The translations under genes and the position numbers were made by a program. From Citrus sinensis (lineage: Eukaryota > Streptophyta > Magnoliopsida > Sapindales > Rutaceae), in NCBI RefSeq assembly GCF_022201045.2, contig NC_068559.1:21893501-21957500 (forward strand): DNA of 64,000 nt, given 5' to 3'. Shown here piece by piece: positions 10,170 to 20,186 of this stretch (positions are counted from its first letter, which is position 1; every line of letters begins with the position of its first letter). The notes under the pieces were generated by a model. That model did not search any database. It saw nothing but the letters and a program-made list of their open reading frames with translations, and had not been told where the DNA came from.

Positions 10170-13100
10170 AACGTAACTAATTGAGTTGATAAAATATCTT
10201 CCCTTACAAAATAGGAAATCACATCTAAACACCTTTACGTCTTACATATGATTCCTATTCTTTCTTTTGTTAATTGTTATTATTATTATTATTATTTCAT
10301 CTTATTTCCTCTTTATTTGACCCACTTGAACATTTATTGTTGTGCCAGAGATTATCAAGAACCGATGGACAAATGACTGTGGCCGATGGCAAAGGTGCCA
10401 AACTTCCATAAACAACGAGTTAGATTCGAAAATTAAGACAACGATTATTAAATTTGATGATTATTAAAAATTACGGATAGGTAATTAACTATTAATCTAG
10501 CTAGGCAGCTTCCAAATTGCAACTTTAATATATTATTATTATCGTTGCCTAATACTAACTTAATTTTTTCCAGACCTTTTGTTTCCTCTCCAAAAAGTTA
10601 AACAACTGGACTAACTGGCATCCACTGCTGCCTTGCTAAGTTATTTTCTTTAGAATTATGGTAAATAAATTAATGAAAGTTAAAACACATAATTACCTAC
10701 TTAAATTTGTTTGTTAATAATGACTTAAGCATTAGTTAAAAAAAACATATTTAAACACTTTAAAACGACATCACATGATCCAGCCAATAAATTAGTATGG
10801 CCAGTTAATAAATTAATATCTCCAGCTGTACGTGAATGACACTTTTTATTATTATTTTAATTCTTTTTCGAGAAATTTTAGAATACATCAGAGATATTAT
10901 GTCAGTCATGCAATAAGTAAATGATATTATTACATATGTATATTTATTTTAAAAAATTATCATGCAAGTAGTATTTATATTAAATTTAACTATACATATC
11001 ATGCATGCATTAATTGATTGTAATATATCTATACTTCTCTTAGATCTTGTGAAAGAACTTATTGAACCTATCTAGTATCTAAACACTAGTCTATAACTCT
11101 ACATGTGTGTGTATATAAATGAGTGCATAGATCAAATGTAACTTTCCTGATTTAAATATATTAAAAAAATGGTCGTTTTTTAAAGCAACTAGCCGGCGGG
11201 CCTCATCATCGAGAAAGTAATTTTACATTCATATATGGGGTGGTGACTTAATAAAAAAAAATTAAAAAAGAAAATCAATGGGGTTTAGCGGCATTCCACA
11301 TAACGCTGTGCCCCATTATCAAGTTGATTAATTTTTTCATAGCGAGTTTCAAAGCTTAGATTTTTTATTTCCGCTTGAATCAGCAAGTTCAACGCAGCGT
11401 AATAAATAAATTGAGATAAATAAATAAGTTGGCACAGCGCATTGGTTTTTAAATAATTTTCTTTCACTAATTAATCGAGTTTAAATCTCAAATGAGAGAT
11501 TAAAATATTAAATTTAGACTCTATCCAAGCGCCTATCTTTTTAAAATAAATAAACAAATTTGGACAAGTATTTTTGACTTTGCTGTATTAGTTCCAGTGA
11601 ATGTAAACCCACCAATTCTGCTTACATGAGAACAATCAAACATAATAATTCCAATCATGAGACAATATCTTATTTTACAAAGTTTTTATCTTGAATGATA
11701 AGACATTTAGCATGTCATTTATTTATTTATTGATGCTATAAAATTATGTCATCAATAATAATATAATAAGTCGACAATTACCTAATGCAGAGAAGTCATT
11801 ATTGATTAATAACACATCATTTGAATTGCATGTATATTTATAATCTTTGAATAATGCTAAGGATTCCAATATTTAAGTCTCAACTTAAATTCCAATCGAT
11901 GTGGCATTCATTTATTAGATGGTAAAATACAATAATAAATAATGTTATATTCATCATCCAATAGACAATTAGACCTCAAATAATGAGATCCCCAACATTT
12001 CATTAAAATCTCTCTATAGTAATACTCTACGTAGGAACAACTTCTATATAATCATAAAAAATTTGGTCATGATTTGGGCCTGTTATTAACAAGAATAAAC
12101 TCCACATTGTAATTTTTTTTTCCTAAATCGCGTCTTAAGGAACTTCCATTCACATAGTAATAATTATTTGTGTATTCTAAAATAATACATACTATGTTAC
12201 ATTAAATGCTTAAGATAGAAAAAAAAAATTTTTTAAGTTGTTTGGAAAAGTAAGTTATAAAATATACAATATTTATGGAACTTGTATTGAGAGAAAAACA
12301 TTAAAGACAATGCAAACTTTTAGACTTTTAAGATCACTTTGTATATTTCCAACACTACTTAGGTACATATACTACCTTTTTGAACTACGTATATCTCTTT
12401 TATCAACATCTATATGTTGGATTTGACATGCTTCTTTGATAAGTTATTAGTATAGCGCATACTTTACCTCTATATCACTTGCACTAAAGATAACTAAGTT
12501 AAAACACTAATTTTTATAATTACACTTCTATTAGGTTATAACATCCTCATAGCAATAAAATTAATTAATCCCAGTGACACGATTATTGATAGATTTTATT
12601 TATAATCTTTTCATTAATATCATGCACAAACAAGGAAGTTGTTAATGACTTCATAAAGAATTAAAAAAACAATGAATTCTATTGTAGACATTTTAAAACG
12701 ACTTCAGATCAGGTCAATCCAATTATTTGCTAGCTGTATTTGAATTAATGGGCACAACATGTTTCTTTCTTTATCTTTATCTTTTTTTGATTTTTTTTCC
12801 TAAATTACGATTGTGATGGGGAGCTGAGGTAAGGAAGATGACAGAGCCTCCTATTAATTTATAGTTTGTTTCCAAGTTGTGTATAAATTTAGAGTAAATA
12901 TACGTTAATCTATTGCAACAATAAAATATGTAATTTATTTATTTGTTTATTTATTATGAATGAATGAAGTTTGTCGTATAATATAAAAGCTGGTAGAACT
13001 CTTAAAACGTCTTGTATCTCCAAAACGCTATTCTTCTATCTTTCTACTGTCTTTCAGTTTGCAGTATCTCTCTCCCTAAGGGTAATATATGAAACTCTTG

Positions 13101-13188
13101 CTTCATGTAAATTTACACAGATCGCAAAATGCTTTTTTTTTTCAAATAAACAATTTTATACTGTTTAACGAATTCTTTCTCTCTGCAG
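10170..13188. other. AT-rich intergenic region
   Basis: No supported gene. It contains (ATT)n near 10269-10288. Two copies of a dispersed word, ttaaaacgacatcacatgatc near 10760 and ttttaaaacgacttcagatc near 12691, relate to the inverted-repeat element near 14.26-14.56 kb. A block near 11870-11990 (tgtggcattcatttattaga) resembles the sequence around 3590 and may be another MITE family. Short ORFs show no family resemblance. Confidence 0.4.
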
Positions 13189-13614
13189 TTTACGGCTCTC
13201 GTTTGCTTGATTGAGAAACCCAATTGTGATCTTGCTGGATTTATTGTATTCTATAGGTACTTATCTTCCCTTTCTTTCTTTCCTTTTTTAAAAAAAAAAT
13301 AATAATGGGGAAATTTATAGAAAACTATGTGATTAATACATTTGCTGCTGCTTTCTTTGACTTGATGGGGAAAAAAATGAAATTTATTACGATTGGTAGA
13401 GAAATATAAATATGACATATGTATATTATTCAAGGCTCTCGTTGCTTTGTTCTCATAAAATTTTGCTACAATTTTCTGTCTTTCAGAAGCTCTACTCTCT
13501 TTTTATTTATTTATTTCCGGATTACAGATCCATTCAATCGGAGCTCTCAATCGACTGAGGCTGTTTATTTTAGAAGACCTCTCACAGCAGACATCCCAGC
13601 TTTCCACCAATAAG
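13189..13614 (+). other. Candidate 5' untranslated exons of the large NB-ARC/LRR gene
   Basis: Two segments are bounded by good splice signals. The first is 13189-13256 (acceptor tctctctgcag, donor ATAG/gtactt). The second is 13487-13614 (acceptor ctgtctttcag, donor AATAAG/gtattt). The large NLR coding exon begins just after another strong acceptor, ttgtttccgcag, ending at 14844, six bases before its ATG. A 5' untranslated leader with introns is the simplest reading. An upstream exon ending near 13080 is possible. No transcript evidence is available. Confidence 0.4.
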
Positions 13615-14127
13615 GTATTTCATTTTTTAATTTCCTGTTGATATATTAGTCATATTTTGTTTAGATCGACAGCTAATCCTCTAAGGTCTATTTTTCTGTT
13701 ATGATTTCCCTCAATTCGTTGTTTTCTATTATTGATTTATGGCCCCTTTGAACAAAAATGGTGATTCAGCCACTATCCGGATGAAATTTAAGATAAAAAA
13801 TTTGGGATATCTATCATTACTCATTCTAAATATTTCATTTTTTAATTATAATTATCTTTTTTCATGTGTACACCACAAAATTTTGACATGTACTTGCACT
13901 ATATTTGTTTTTAAACTTGTATCAATCAACTACTTTGACATTGAAAATAATTATTTTATCCTTAAATGAATTAAAAGACTATTTTATTCTACAAAATTTT
14001 GAAAAATATAAAAATCATAATTATAAGAATAGCCCTAAATTCAATAAAACAAATAAAAAAAACCTGAAATCAACAATCATACAAGTTGTTATAATGACCT
14101 TACAAGGAATTAACAGGGTTACATTAT
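13615..14127. other. Probable 5' untranslated intron sequence, no gene
   Basis: AT-rich sequence between the candidate leader exon and the inverted-repeat element. The short ORFs here are low complexity and show no sign of being translated. Confidence 0.3.
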
Positions 14128-14261
14128 TTCAACTTCAAATTTGAACATAAATTTTAATTCATTGATTTTATATAATCTAATGGTAGATATTGAAAGTCAA
14201 AGCAGCATTTAATAATGTTAATTTATTCACCATTTGATATGATCTTGAGTCGTTTTAAAAT
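14128..14261 (-). repeat. Inverted copy of the interior of the neighbouring foldback element
   Basis: The word aatggtagatattgaaagtc near 14180 is the near-exact reverse complement of the stretch near 14399-14420, and flanking bases on both sides also match inversely. This places a reversed copy of the element's interior directly upstream of it. Confidence 0.65.
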
Positions 14262-14556
14262 GTTAAAATGTTTAAAGTAGAATCTAGTACTTTAATTCAG
14301 GATAACTTATTTCAACTTAAATTTTTTCTTCAAATTTTAAGATAAATTTTAAGTCATTGATTTAATTAAACGGTGAATACATTAACATCATTATATGATG
14401 TTTTGATTTTCAATATCTACCATTAGATTATATGAATCAATGACTTAAAATTTATATTTAAATCTGAAGTAAAAAATTTAAGTTGAAATAAGTTGTCCTG
14501 AAGTAAAATTTAAATTCTACTTTAAACATTTTAACCTTTTAAAACGATTCGAGATC
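14262..14556. mobile_element. Foldback MITE-like element with inverted arms of about 70 bp
   Basis: The left arm, from about 14262 (gtcgttttaaaatg...) to about 14335 (aggataacttatttcaactt...), is the reverse complement of the right arm at about 14478-14556 (aagttgaaataagttgtcct...ttttaaaacgattc). It would form a long hairpin. No target-site duplication was settled, so the superfamily is unknown. It lies in what is probably the last 5' untranslated intron of the NLR. Confidence 0.6.
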
Positions 14557-14849
14557 GTATCTGTGCAATTATTCGTAAGCTGTAAACGAATTAATGGGTA
14601 AAATTACTATTTTTCCAAACTACAATTACAACGACGCAAGGACAATAGAAATACGGGTGTTCAAAATATATTTTAAAATGCTGATAATAAAGTGACATTT
14701 CAATGTAGAATGTTTTACAATATTGTAGAAGGGAGAAGAGAATAGTGGGTAAGGGAAAGGATCAAATTGAACTACTTGCGATTATTATCTATCAGAATTA
14801 ATACGTGGGAGCATGCTTTATTTTTCTACTTTTTGTTTCCGCAGTAGCA

Positions 14850-17800
14850 ATGCCTTCGGAGATAACAGAACAACATGACTTGGGGACAGACACAATAGAT
14901 GATCGGGAAAAACGTATATTAGACCTGCTGAAAAAAGATGACGCCTCAGCAGTTGATCCTGGAACTCGCAAAAACGTCTCAACAACTGCTCTTGATGGGG
15001 ATCCTGGAAATGGCAAGAATGTGCCAACAACTGCTCTTGATGGAGATCCTGGAACTGCCAAAAATGTCTCAAAAATAGTTGCTCTTGTTGGGGCTTCTGG
15101 AACTGGGAAAACCTGGATGGCAAGGCATATATGTCAAATTGCAATCAGGGATGGCTTGTGCTATGAGACACTCTGGGTATCCGTGAGTGAACTGTACAAA
15201 ACAGAAATCGTGCCGGAAGCCAAAAGCAAGCCGAAAGACAACAAAAACGGAGCCAACTCTTCAACCACGTCTGAACATGGAGAGTCCAAAACCAGCACCG
15301 CTGACGGGGGATCCGGGGCTGAAGTGTACAAAACCGGCTTGCTAGAAGATGCCATTGATCATCAGATATTATGTCGGAGTTCAACTGCTGAAGAATGGGA
15401 AGCAGAGAACAATGTGAAGAAGGAGGAGGACAAGAAGACCTATGACGAGATGGTTCAACGCAAACTTAAAGAAAAAAAGCAAGCTAATGAAAATGAAAAG
15501 CAAGCTAATAAAAAAGAACATGCTCAAAAAGATCCTCAAAGCAAAAATAAACAAGCAGCATCGCCTCGTAAGAATGGGGAAAAGGTAGAGAAATACGATC
15601 TTCTGCTAGTTCTGGATGAAAGCGGGATTCAGAAGAATGAAAATGAACTGTGGGAGAAAGTATGGTTCAATGTTAGAGCTTTGCTTCCTTCCATCAAGGA
15701 TGATCAACTAGTGACCATAATCACAAGAAGAAAGTTGGATACGCGCCCTGCTACGGAGAAGATCCCCGGGCCTAGAATGGAGACTGCAGTTACACCTCTG
15801 ATTCTTAAGGAGATCGAGCTTGGACTCTTATCTTTGGATGAGACGATTAAATTTTTTAAACCACGTTCAAAATATCAACCATATCAAGACTTCTTGGAAA
15901 AAATAGCCAGAAAGAGCAGAGGTTTGCCTGCTGTCATCTCTATGATAGCAGAAGCCATTGCTCGACATGATTCGGTGGGCTTGACGCTAGAAAGTGCTTT
16001 GGAAAAGGCAGCTCATTACGAGATTGCAGCCGAACGCGTGAATCCTCTAATTCACTGCGCCTATACAATGTTGCCAACCGATGTTCTTAAATTTTGCTTT
16101 TGCCATAGCAATCAATTCTGCAGCAAATATGGGGGCATTCATTACATTGAATTGATCACCCAGTGGATATTGGAAGGCTATTTTGATTCTTTTGAACATA
16201 TTAAGCAAAAATATCAGGAGGGGCATGCTGTTCTAATGGAGCTTATAGATCGACGCATGTTGAAGATACAAGAGGACAACAATGTCGTTGCTGAAGGAGC
16301 GGCATTGGAAATGATGGATTCCCTTCCAGGATTTCTTGGGACAACCCGTTTGGGACTGGCTGGTGTTGAAGATCAGAGGATAACTCTTGGCAGAATCACA
16401 CAGATTGACGGTATGATCAAAACAATTTGTGATCCTAAAAAATGGGATGGAGTCTCCACACTGCTGATTGATGGTAACCGTCTTCGCCTAGAAGTAGATG
16501 AAGGATTCTTAGCTCGCATGAAGCAACTCCATGCACTTGCTATTTTCAATTCCGGGTTGAAGTCACTAGACCTCTCTTCTAAAACGGAGAAGAAGTCTGA
16601 AGCGGAGAAGTTACCGATGAAGCTTCTTGTACTTAGGAACTGTGATTTGTTGAATGGCATCGCTGACATCGAGCTGCTTAAAACATTAACTGTTCTTGAG
16701 ATTTCTGGTGCCAACTCCGTACAAAAGATTCCAGACAAACTGTTAGATGAAATGACTAAACTCCAAAGCCTTAACCTCTCCGGATGCCAGATGAAATTCC
16801 TGCAGTCACTTTCAAAACTAGTTAATCTCCGTTTCCTTATCCTGAGAGATTGTTCTTCCTTGCAGAAACTACCTAGAATAAATGATCTTGCGCGCCTTGA
16901 GATAATTGATCTTTCTGGTGCAACCTCTTTGACTTTTTTCCCAGAGCAAGATTTATCCAAGCATCAGCATCTTCAAATGATTGACCTTTCCCGTACCCAA
17001 ATTAAACGGCTACCTAAATTTGGCTATCTTAAAAAGCTATCACGGATCTCAATAGAAGGCTGCAAAAGGGTATGCATATTTCCTAGTTTGCAGAACCTAG
17101 ATGGCCTCAAAATTCTTTATCTCTCCGAAATTGAGTTCCATAACTTTCATGAAATAAAACCAAGAGATTCAAACACCAAACCAATGCCTCTTTTCCCTGT
17201 CTCTCTCTCTGAACTTCACTTGAGAGATTGTCCTACACTCAAACGCCTGCCCCCCATTGCTGGACTCAAAAACCTTGAAGTACTTGATGTTTCCGGTGCT
17301 TCTGACTCTGAGTTTGCTATTTCAGATGAATCTTTTCATGATCTAGGTTACCTTCGCGAACTCAACCTCTCAAACACCAAGCTTAAAAAGTTGCCTTCCC
17401 TTTCCAACCTTCATAGACTTCGCAAGCTCTTTCTAAAGAACTGTGAGTTGTTGAAAAAGCTACCTGAAATGAATGGACTTGAAAATCTAGAGGTGCTTGA
17501 CTTATCAGGTTGCTCTAAATTGGTTGAGCTTCCGAAATTGAAGGACTTTCCAAAACTTGAGCTTCTTGATATATCAAATACTCGAATCAAAGTGGTTCCA
17601 AGTGAGATCTCAGTGACAAGCTCCAATTTTGTACTAGTTGAGAAGCATCGAGAAGCATCTGGTGTGTTCAATCTTGTTGGAAGTCTAGCAAAAGGAAGAA
17701 AGCCTTTAATACTGGCAAATGATGGCCAGATTTTCCAGTCAGATACTGGAATCAAGGCGGATCCCAGTGAGATCGCAGCGACAAGCTCAAATGTTGTACC

Positions 17801-18791
17801 AGATAAGAAACATCGACGAGTACATGGTGAGTTCAATCCTGCTGAAAGTAAAGCAAAAGGGAAAAAGCCTTCGGTGTTGGTGAACGATGGCGGGAATTCA
17901 CAGTCAAATGATGGAATGGAAGCGGATCCCAGCAAGATCTCAGCACCGAAAAGTGCCAATGAAGTGACAGATAAGAGACGTGGACAAGCCAATGGTGTGT
18001 TCACTCCAGCAGAAAGTCAAGCAAAAGGAAAGCCTTCAATACTGACGAATGATGGAGAGATTGTCCAGTCACTAGAGAAGAATCCTGAACTGAAGGAGGT
18101 ACTCAAATTGAAAATATCAACCCCTTTATCTCCTTCAAATGAACAAGCAACAGAGGGGGTTATGTTCAGCGATCTCTACCGCTGGGCTGAACGTAAGGCT
18201 GCAGCTAAACTCTTAGAAATCCGTGGACTCAAAAGCATTTGTGATGGTCTCAAGGAAATCCTCAACAATACAGAATATATTTCTTGGGTGGAGCCTAAAC
18301 CCATGAAATCCTTGTCTGATTTAGATGCTGGCAGTTTAGTGAAAATGGAAGGACTTTGGATAGCAAGGTGCATTGAAATGGAGAGCATTTTCGGTGAGGA
18401 AAAAGACATCGAATTGGCTCGAAATCTGGAGATTTTGTGGGTCTCAAACCTTCCTAAAGTAGAGAGTTTATTCAATCACAAACTTCAATCTGTGAAGAAC
18501 TTGGAGAATCTCAAGCATTTGCATCTAGATTGTTGTCCCAGGCTCAAGTGTGTCTTCGCTTCACCTGATCAGATTCCAAAAAGGCTCGAAGTCCTCGAAA
18601 TCAAGTTTTGTGATAGTCTGGAGACTGTGTACAAACACAGCGGAGATGAACAAGACGAATGCGCTTTGTCAACTCTGAAAAAATTGTTTCTGTTTAAATT
18701 GCCAGCGTTGACAAGCCTTGGTTTCAAAATTCCTGACGCTCAAATAATTAAGGGATGTCCAAAGCTGCCCGGATCGAGTTCGAGCACTTGA
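14850..18791 (+). CDS. Large NB-ARC/LRR protein, At4g19050-like, with internal repeats
   Basis: The single coding exon gives 1313 residues from the ATG at 14850, just after a splice acceptor ending at 14844. The frame stays open upstream only to a GTG, so this ATG is preferred. There is no TIR, classic CC or RPW8 domain. The P-loop GASGTGKT is at 81-88, kinase 2 (LLLVLDE) near 251-257, RNBS-B (VTIITRR) at 288-294, and a GLPL equivalent (RGLPAVI) near 357-363; no clear MHD. About 130 charged, lysine-rich residues (119-248) separate P-loop and kinase 2. LRRs run from about 535 to 913, then three 55-residue repeats (915-1079), then further LRRs to the end. The GKTWMARHI wording after the P-loop matches the At4g19050/At5g45510 group (recalled). 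A probable intracellular immune receptor or LRR regulator; the activity of its unusual P-loop region is unknown. Confidence 0.88.
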   Translation: MPSEITEQHDLGTDTIDDREKRILDLLKKDDASAVDPGTRKNVSTTALDGDPGNGKNVPTTALDGDPGTAKNVSKIVALVGASGTGKTWMARHICQIAIRDGLCYETLWVSVSELYKTEIVPEAKSKPKDNKNGANSSTTSEHGESKTSTADGGSGAEVYKTGLLEDAIDHQILCRSSTAEEWEAENNVKKEEDKKTYDEMVQRKLKEKKQANENEKQANKKEHAQKDPQSKNKQAASPRKNGEKVEKYDLLLVLDESGIQKNENELWEKVWFNVRALLPSIKDDQLVTIITRRKLDTRPATEKIPGPRMETAVTPLILKEIELGLLSLDETIKFFKPRSKYQPYQDFLEKIARKSRGLPAVISMIAEAIARHDSVGLTLESALEKAAHYEIAAERVNPLIHCAYTMLPTDVLKFCFCHSNQFCSKYGGIHYIELITQWILEGYFDSFEHIKQKYQEGHAVLMELIDRRMLKIQEDNNVVAEGAALEMMDSLPGFLGTTRLGLAGVEDQRITLGRITQIDGMIKTICDPKKWDGVSTLLIDGNRLRLEVDEGFLARMKQLHALAIFNSGLKSLDLSSKTEKKSEAEKLPMKLLVLRNCDLLNGIADIELLKTLTVLEISGANSVQKIPDKLLDEMTKLQSLNLSGCQMKFLQSLSKLVNLRFLILRDCSSLQKLPRINDLARLEIIDLSGATSLTFFPEQDLSKHQHLQMIDLSRTQIKRLPKFGYLKKLSRISIEGCKRVCIFPSLQNLDGLKILYLSEIEFHNFHEIKPRDSNTKPMPLFPVSLSELHLRDCPTLKRLPPIAGLKNLEVLDVSGASDSEFAISDESFHDLGYLRELNLSNTKLKKLPSLSNLHRLRKLFLKNCELLKKLPEMNGLENLEVLDLSGCSKLVELPKLKDFPKLELLDISNTRIKVVPSEISVTSSNFVLVEKHREASGVFNLVGSLAKGRKPLILANDGQIFQSDTGIKADPSEIAATSSNVVPDKKHRRVHGEFNPAESKAKGKKPSVLVNDGGNSQSNDGMEADPSKISAPKSANEVTDKRRGQANGVFTPAESQAKGKPSILTNDGEIVQSLEKNPELKEVLKLKISTPLSPSNEQATEGVMFSDLYRWAERKAAAKLLEIRGLKSICDGLKEILNNTEYISWVEPKPMKSLSDLDAGSLVKMEGLWIARCIEMESIFGEEKDIELARNLEILWVSNLPKVESLFNHKLQSVKNLENLKHLHLDCCPRLKCVFASPDQIPKRLEVLEIKFCDSLETVYKHSGDEQDECALSTLKKLFLFKLPALTSLGFKIPDAQIIKGCPKLPGSSSST
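14955..15116 (+). repeat. Tandem 45-bp repeats that resemble the P-loop itself
   Basis: Units of 45 bp encode DPGTRKNVSTTALDG, DPGNGKNVPTTALDG and DPGTAKNVSKIVALVG, running straight into the real P-loop ALVGASGTGKTW. Aligned by residues, TALDGDPGNGKNV and TALDGDPGTAKNV look like altered copies of VALVGASGTGKTW. By eye the DNA of the second unit and of the P-loop agree at roughly 70 percent of 36 positions. Confidence 0.75.
17592..18086 (+). repeat. Three tandem 165-bp repeats inside the LRR coding region
   Basis: Units start at 17592, 17757 and 17922, exactly 165 bp (55 codons) apart. Each encodes a version of DPSEIxxTSSN, then VxxKxR, GxFNxAES, AKGKKPSxLxNDG and a final QS. They are hydrophilic and not LRR-like, so they probably form a disordered loop between the two LRR blocks. 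The DNA copies are similar enough to suggest fairly recent duplication. Confidence 0.9.
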
Positions 18792-19348
18792 AATTCTGGT
18801 TTGTTGGATTTTAACTTACATAACGTTCAGTTAAGAAATTTCTTATCTCTATCTTGTCTGATGCTATAGTACTTCTGAACAGTTCTGACAAACTTATTGA
18901 CATATTTTCTTTTTCCATCTTATTTATTTTCTAAAATCTTGCTTAAAACTATAACGTACGTTAGATTCTGCTTATGTTTCTTGTTTATGATTAAGCTCCT
19001 CAATTTATTTGTACTATTTATTTTGGAGTTTATGTGTTTACTTATATTAATGTTGATGTAGGACGTGGCGTCCGAAGGGTATCTGGAGTAGTGCATAACC
19101 TGGGCTACTGGTTCGGATCAAGACATATGATACACTGTTTCAAAGCTTTTGACGAGGCGGTCATTTGATTTATTTTGATTTCTAGTATTTTACTACCGAA
19201 TAAATTTCAGAATACATGTATGTGACGAATTCTGGAGTATTTTAAGAATTATGTCCCACTAGATTTTCTATTAATATGCAAGAGATGTAAGGCCTTACGG
19301 CTTCTCGATTTTTCTCAATAACGTATTATTAATTTTCCAAAACTTTAT
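18792..19348. other. 3' flank of the large NLR gene
   Basis: Probably 3' untranslated region for the first several hundred bases. A possible acceptor (ttgatgtag/gacgtgg) near 19062 could mark a 3' untranslated intron. No coding sequence is seen. Confidence 0.3.
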
Positions 19349-19567
19349 TCACTTAATTATCGCTGGTCTTAAAAGAAATTCAAAAAGAAAAAAAAGTAAG
19401 GAAATATGCCACCACAAATGACAAACCCCAATTTTCACTTTTCGTTCCACGGCTTCAAGTTCTAGAGTAAACGCATCCATCTTAGCTTTGATACTTGCAA
19501 TCCTTTCATCTAATTCCGCAAGACTACAGTGTTCTACATCACTTTCCTGCTCTTGATGATCACACTT
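19349..19567 (-). CDS. Possible last exon of an unrecognised coiled-coil protein with a hydrophobic tail
   Basis: A 72-codon open frame has no ATG at its start but follows an AG, as an exon would. It encodes an acidic start (CDHQEQESDVEHC), a regular amphipathic stretch SLAELDERIASIKAKMDAF followed by ELEAVERKV, and a hydrophobic end with [16 protein letters not shown] before the stop. That pattern is what a tail-anchored coiled-coil protein would show. Upstream on the same strand, near 19760-19830, a short open piece reads PKPEEKNRAAK. No family is recognised, and it could be a decayed fragment or chance. Confidence 0.25.
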   Translation of the reverse strand, partial: KCDHQEQESDVEHCSLAELDERIASIKAKMDAFTLELEAVERKVKIGVCHLWWHISLLFFLFEFLLRPAIIK

Positions 19568-19569
19568 TT

Positions 19570-20186
19570 ACCACTAAACTATATCCGCTACAATCTGGTT
19601 TTGGTATAAAAAGGGCCCTTGTACATCGAACAAGAGAATCAGATGTAATGAAGATAAGACGGAAATTTAAAATAATAATCATGGATTGAAAATTCAAAAT
19701 TAGAACGTTGACGTCTTTCCTTTGTATCAGCCTCTGCGTTCTCACTTTTGAAGATCATATCATTTTGCTGCTCTGTTCTTTTCCTCAGGTTTGGGATCCA
19801 CGGATGACTTTATCTCCGGTAAAGTGTCACAGCCAATATGTATCACGTTGATTTTTACCGGAACAATAACTCAAAATTTTGCTATGTGTTGCTATTAATT
19901 AATAGTTCTCCGGTTAAGATGTTTGCACCCAATAAAATCGGGATCTAATGAAAGGTTCATATCACATTATCACTTGTTGAAACGGATTTTTGAAATTTTT
20001 ATATGGGATGTAACACATTGAGATTGTCGGAACCAATTCGGTTTTGTTGTTTCTAAATGACTGTAGAGCGAAAGAGCTCCGTATCAACTATTTACTTTAG
20101 TATGTAATTCATCCTGAAATATTGTATGTCCATATGGATAACCTATACTTTTAACACTTAACGCGTAGGCCTACTTAGATTATTTA
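19570..20186. other. Intergenic sequence, no gene seen
   Basis: It may include a decayed upstream exon of the minus-strand coiled-coil fragment near 19760-19830. Otherwise nothing is recognisable. Confidence 0.25.

Noticed and set aside
14805..14849. GTG-initiated N-terminal extension of the large NLR
   Set aside because: It lacks an ATG and includes a strong splice acceptor (ttgtttccgcag). The ATG at 14850 directly follows it.
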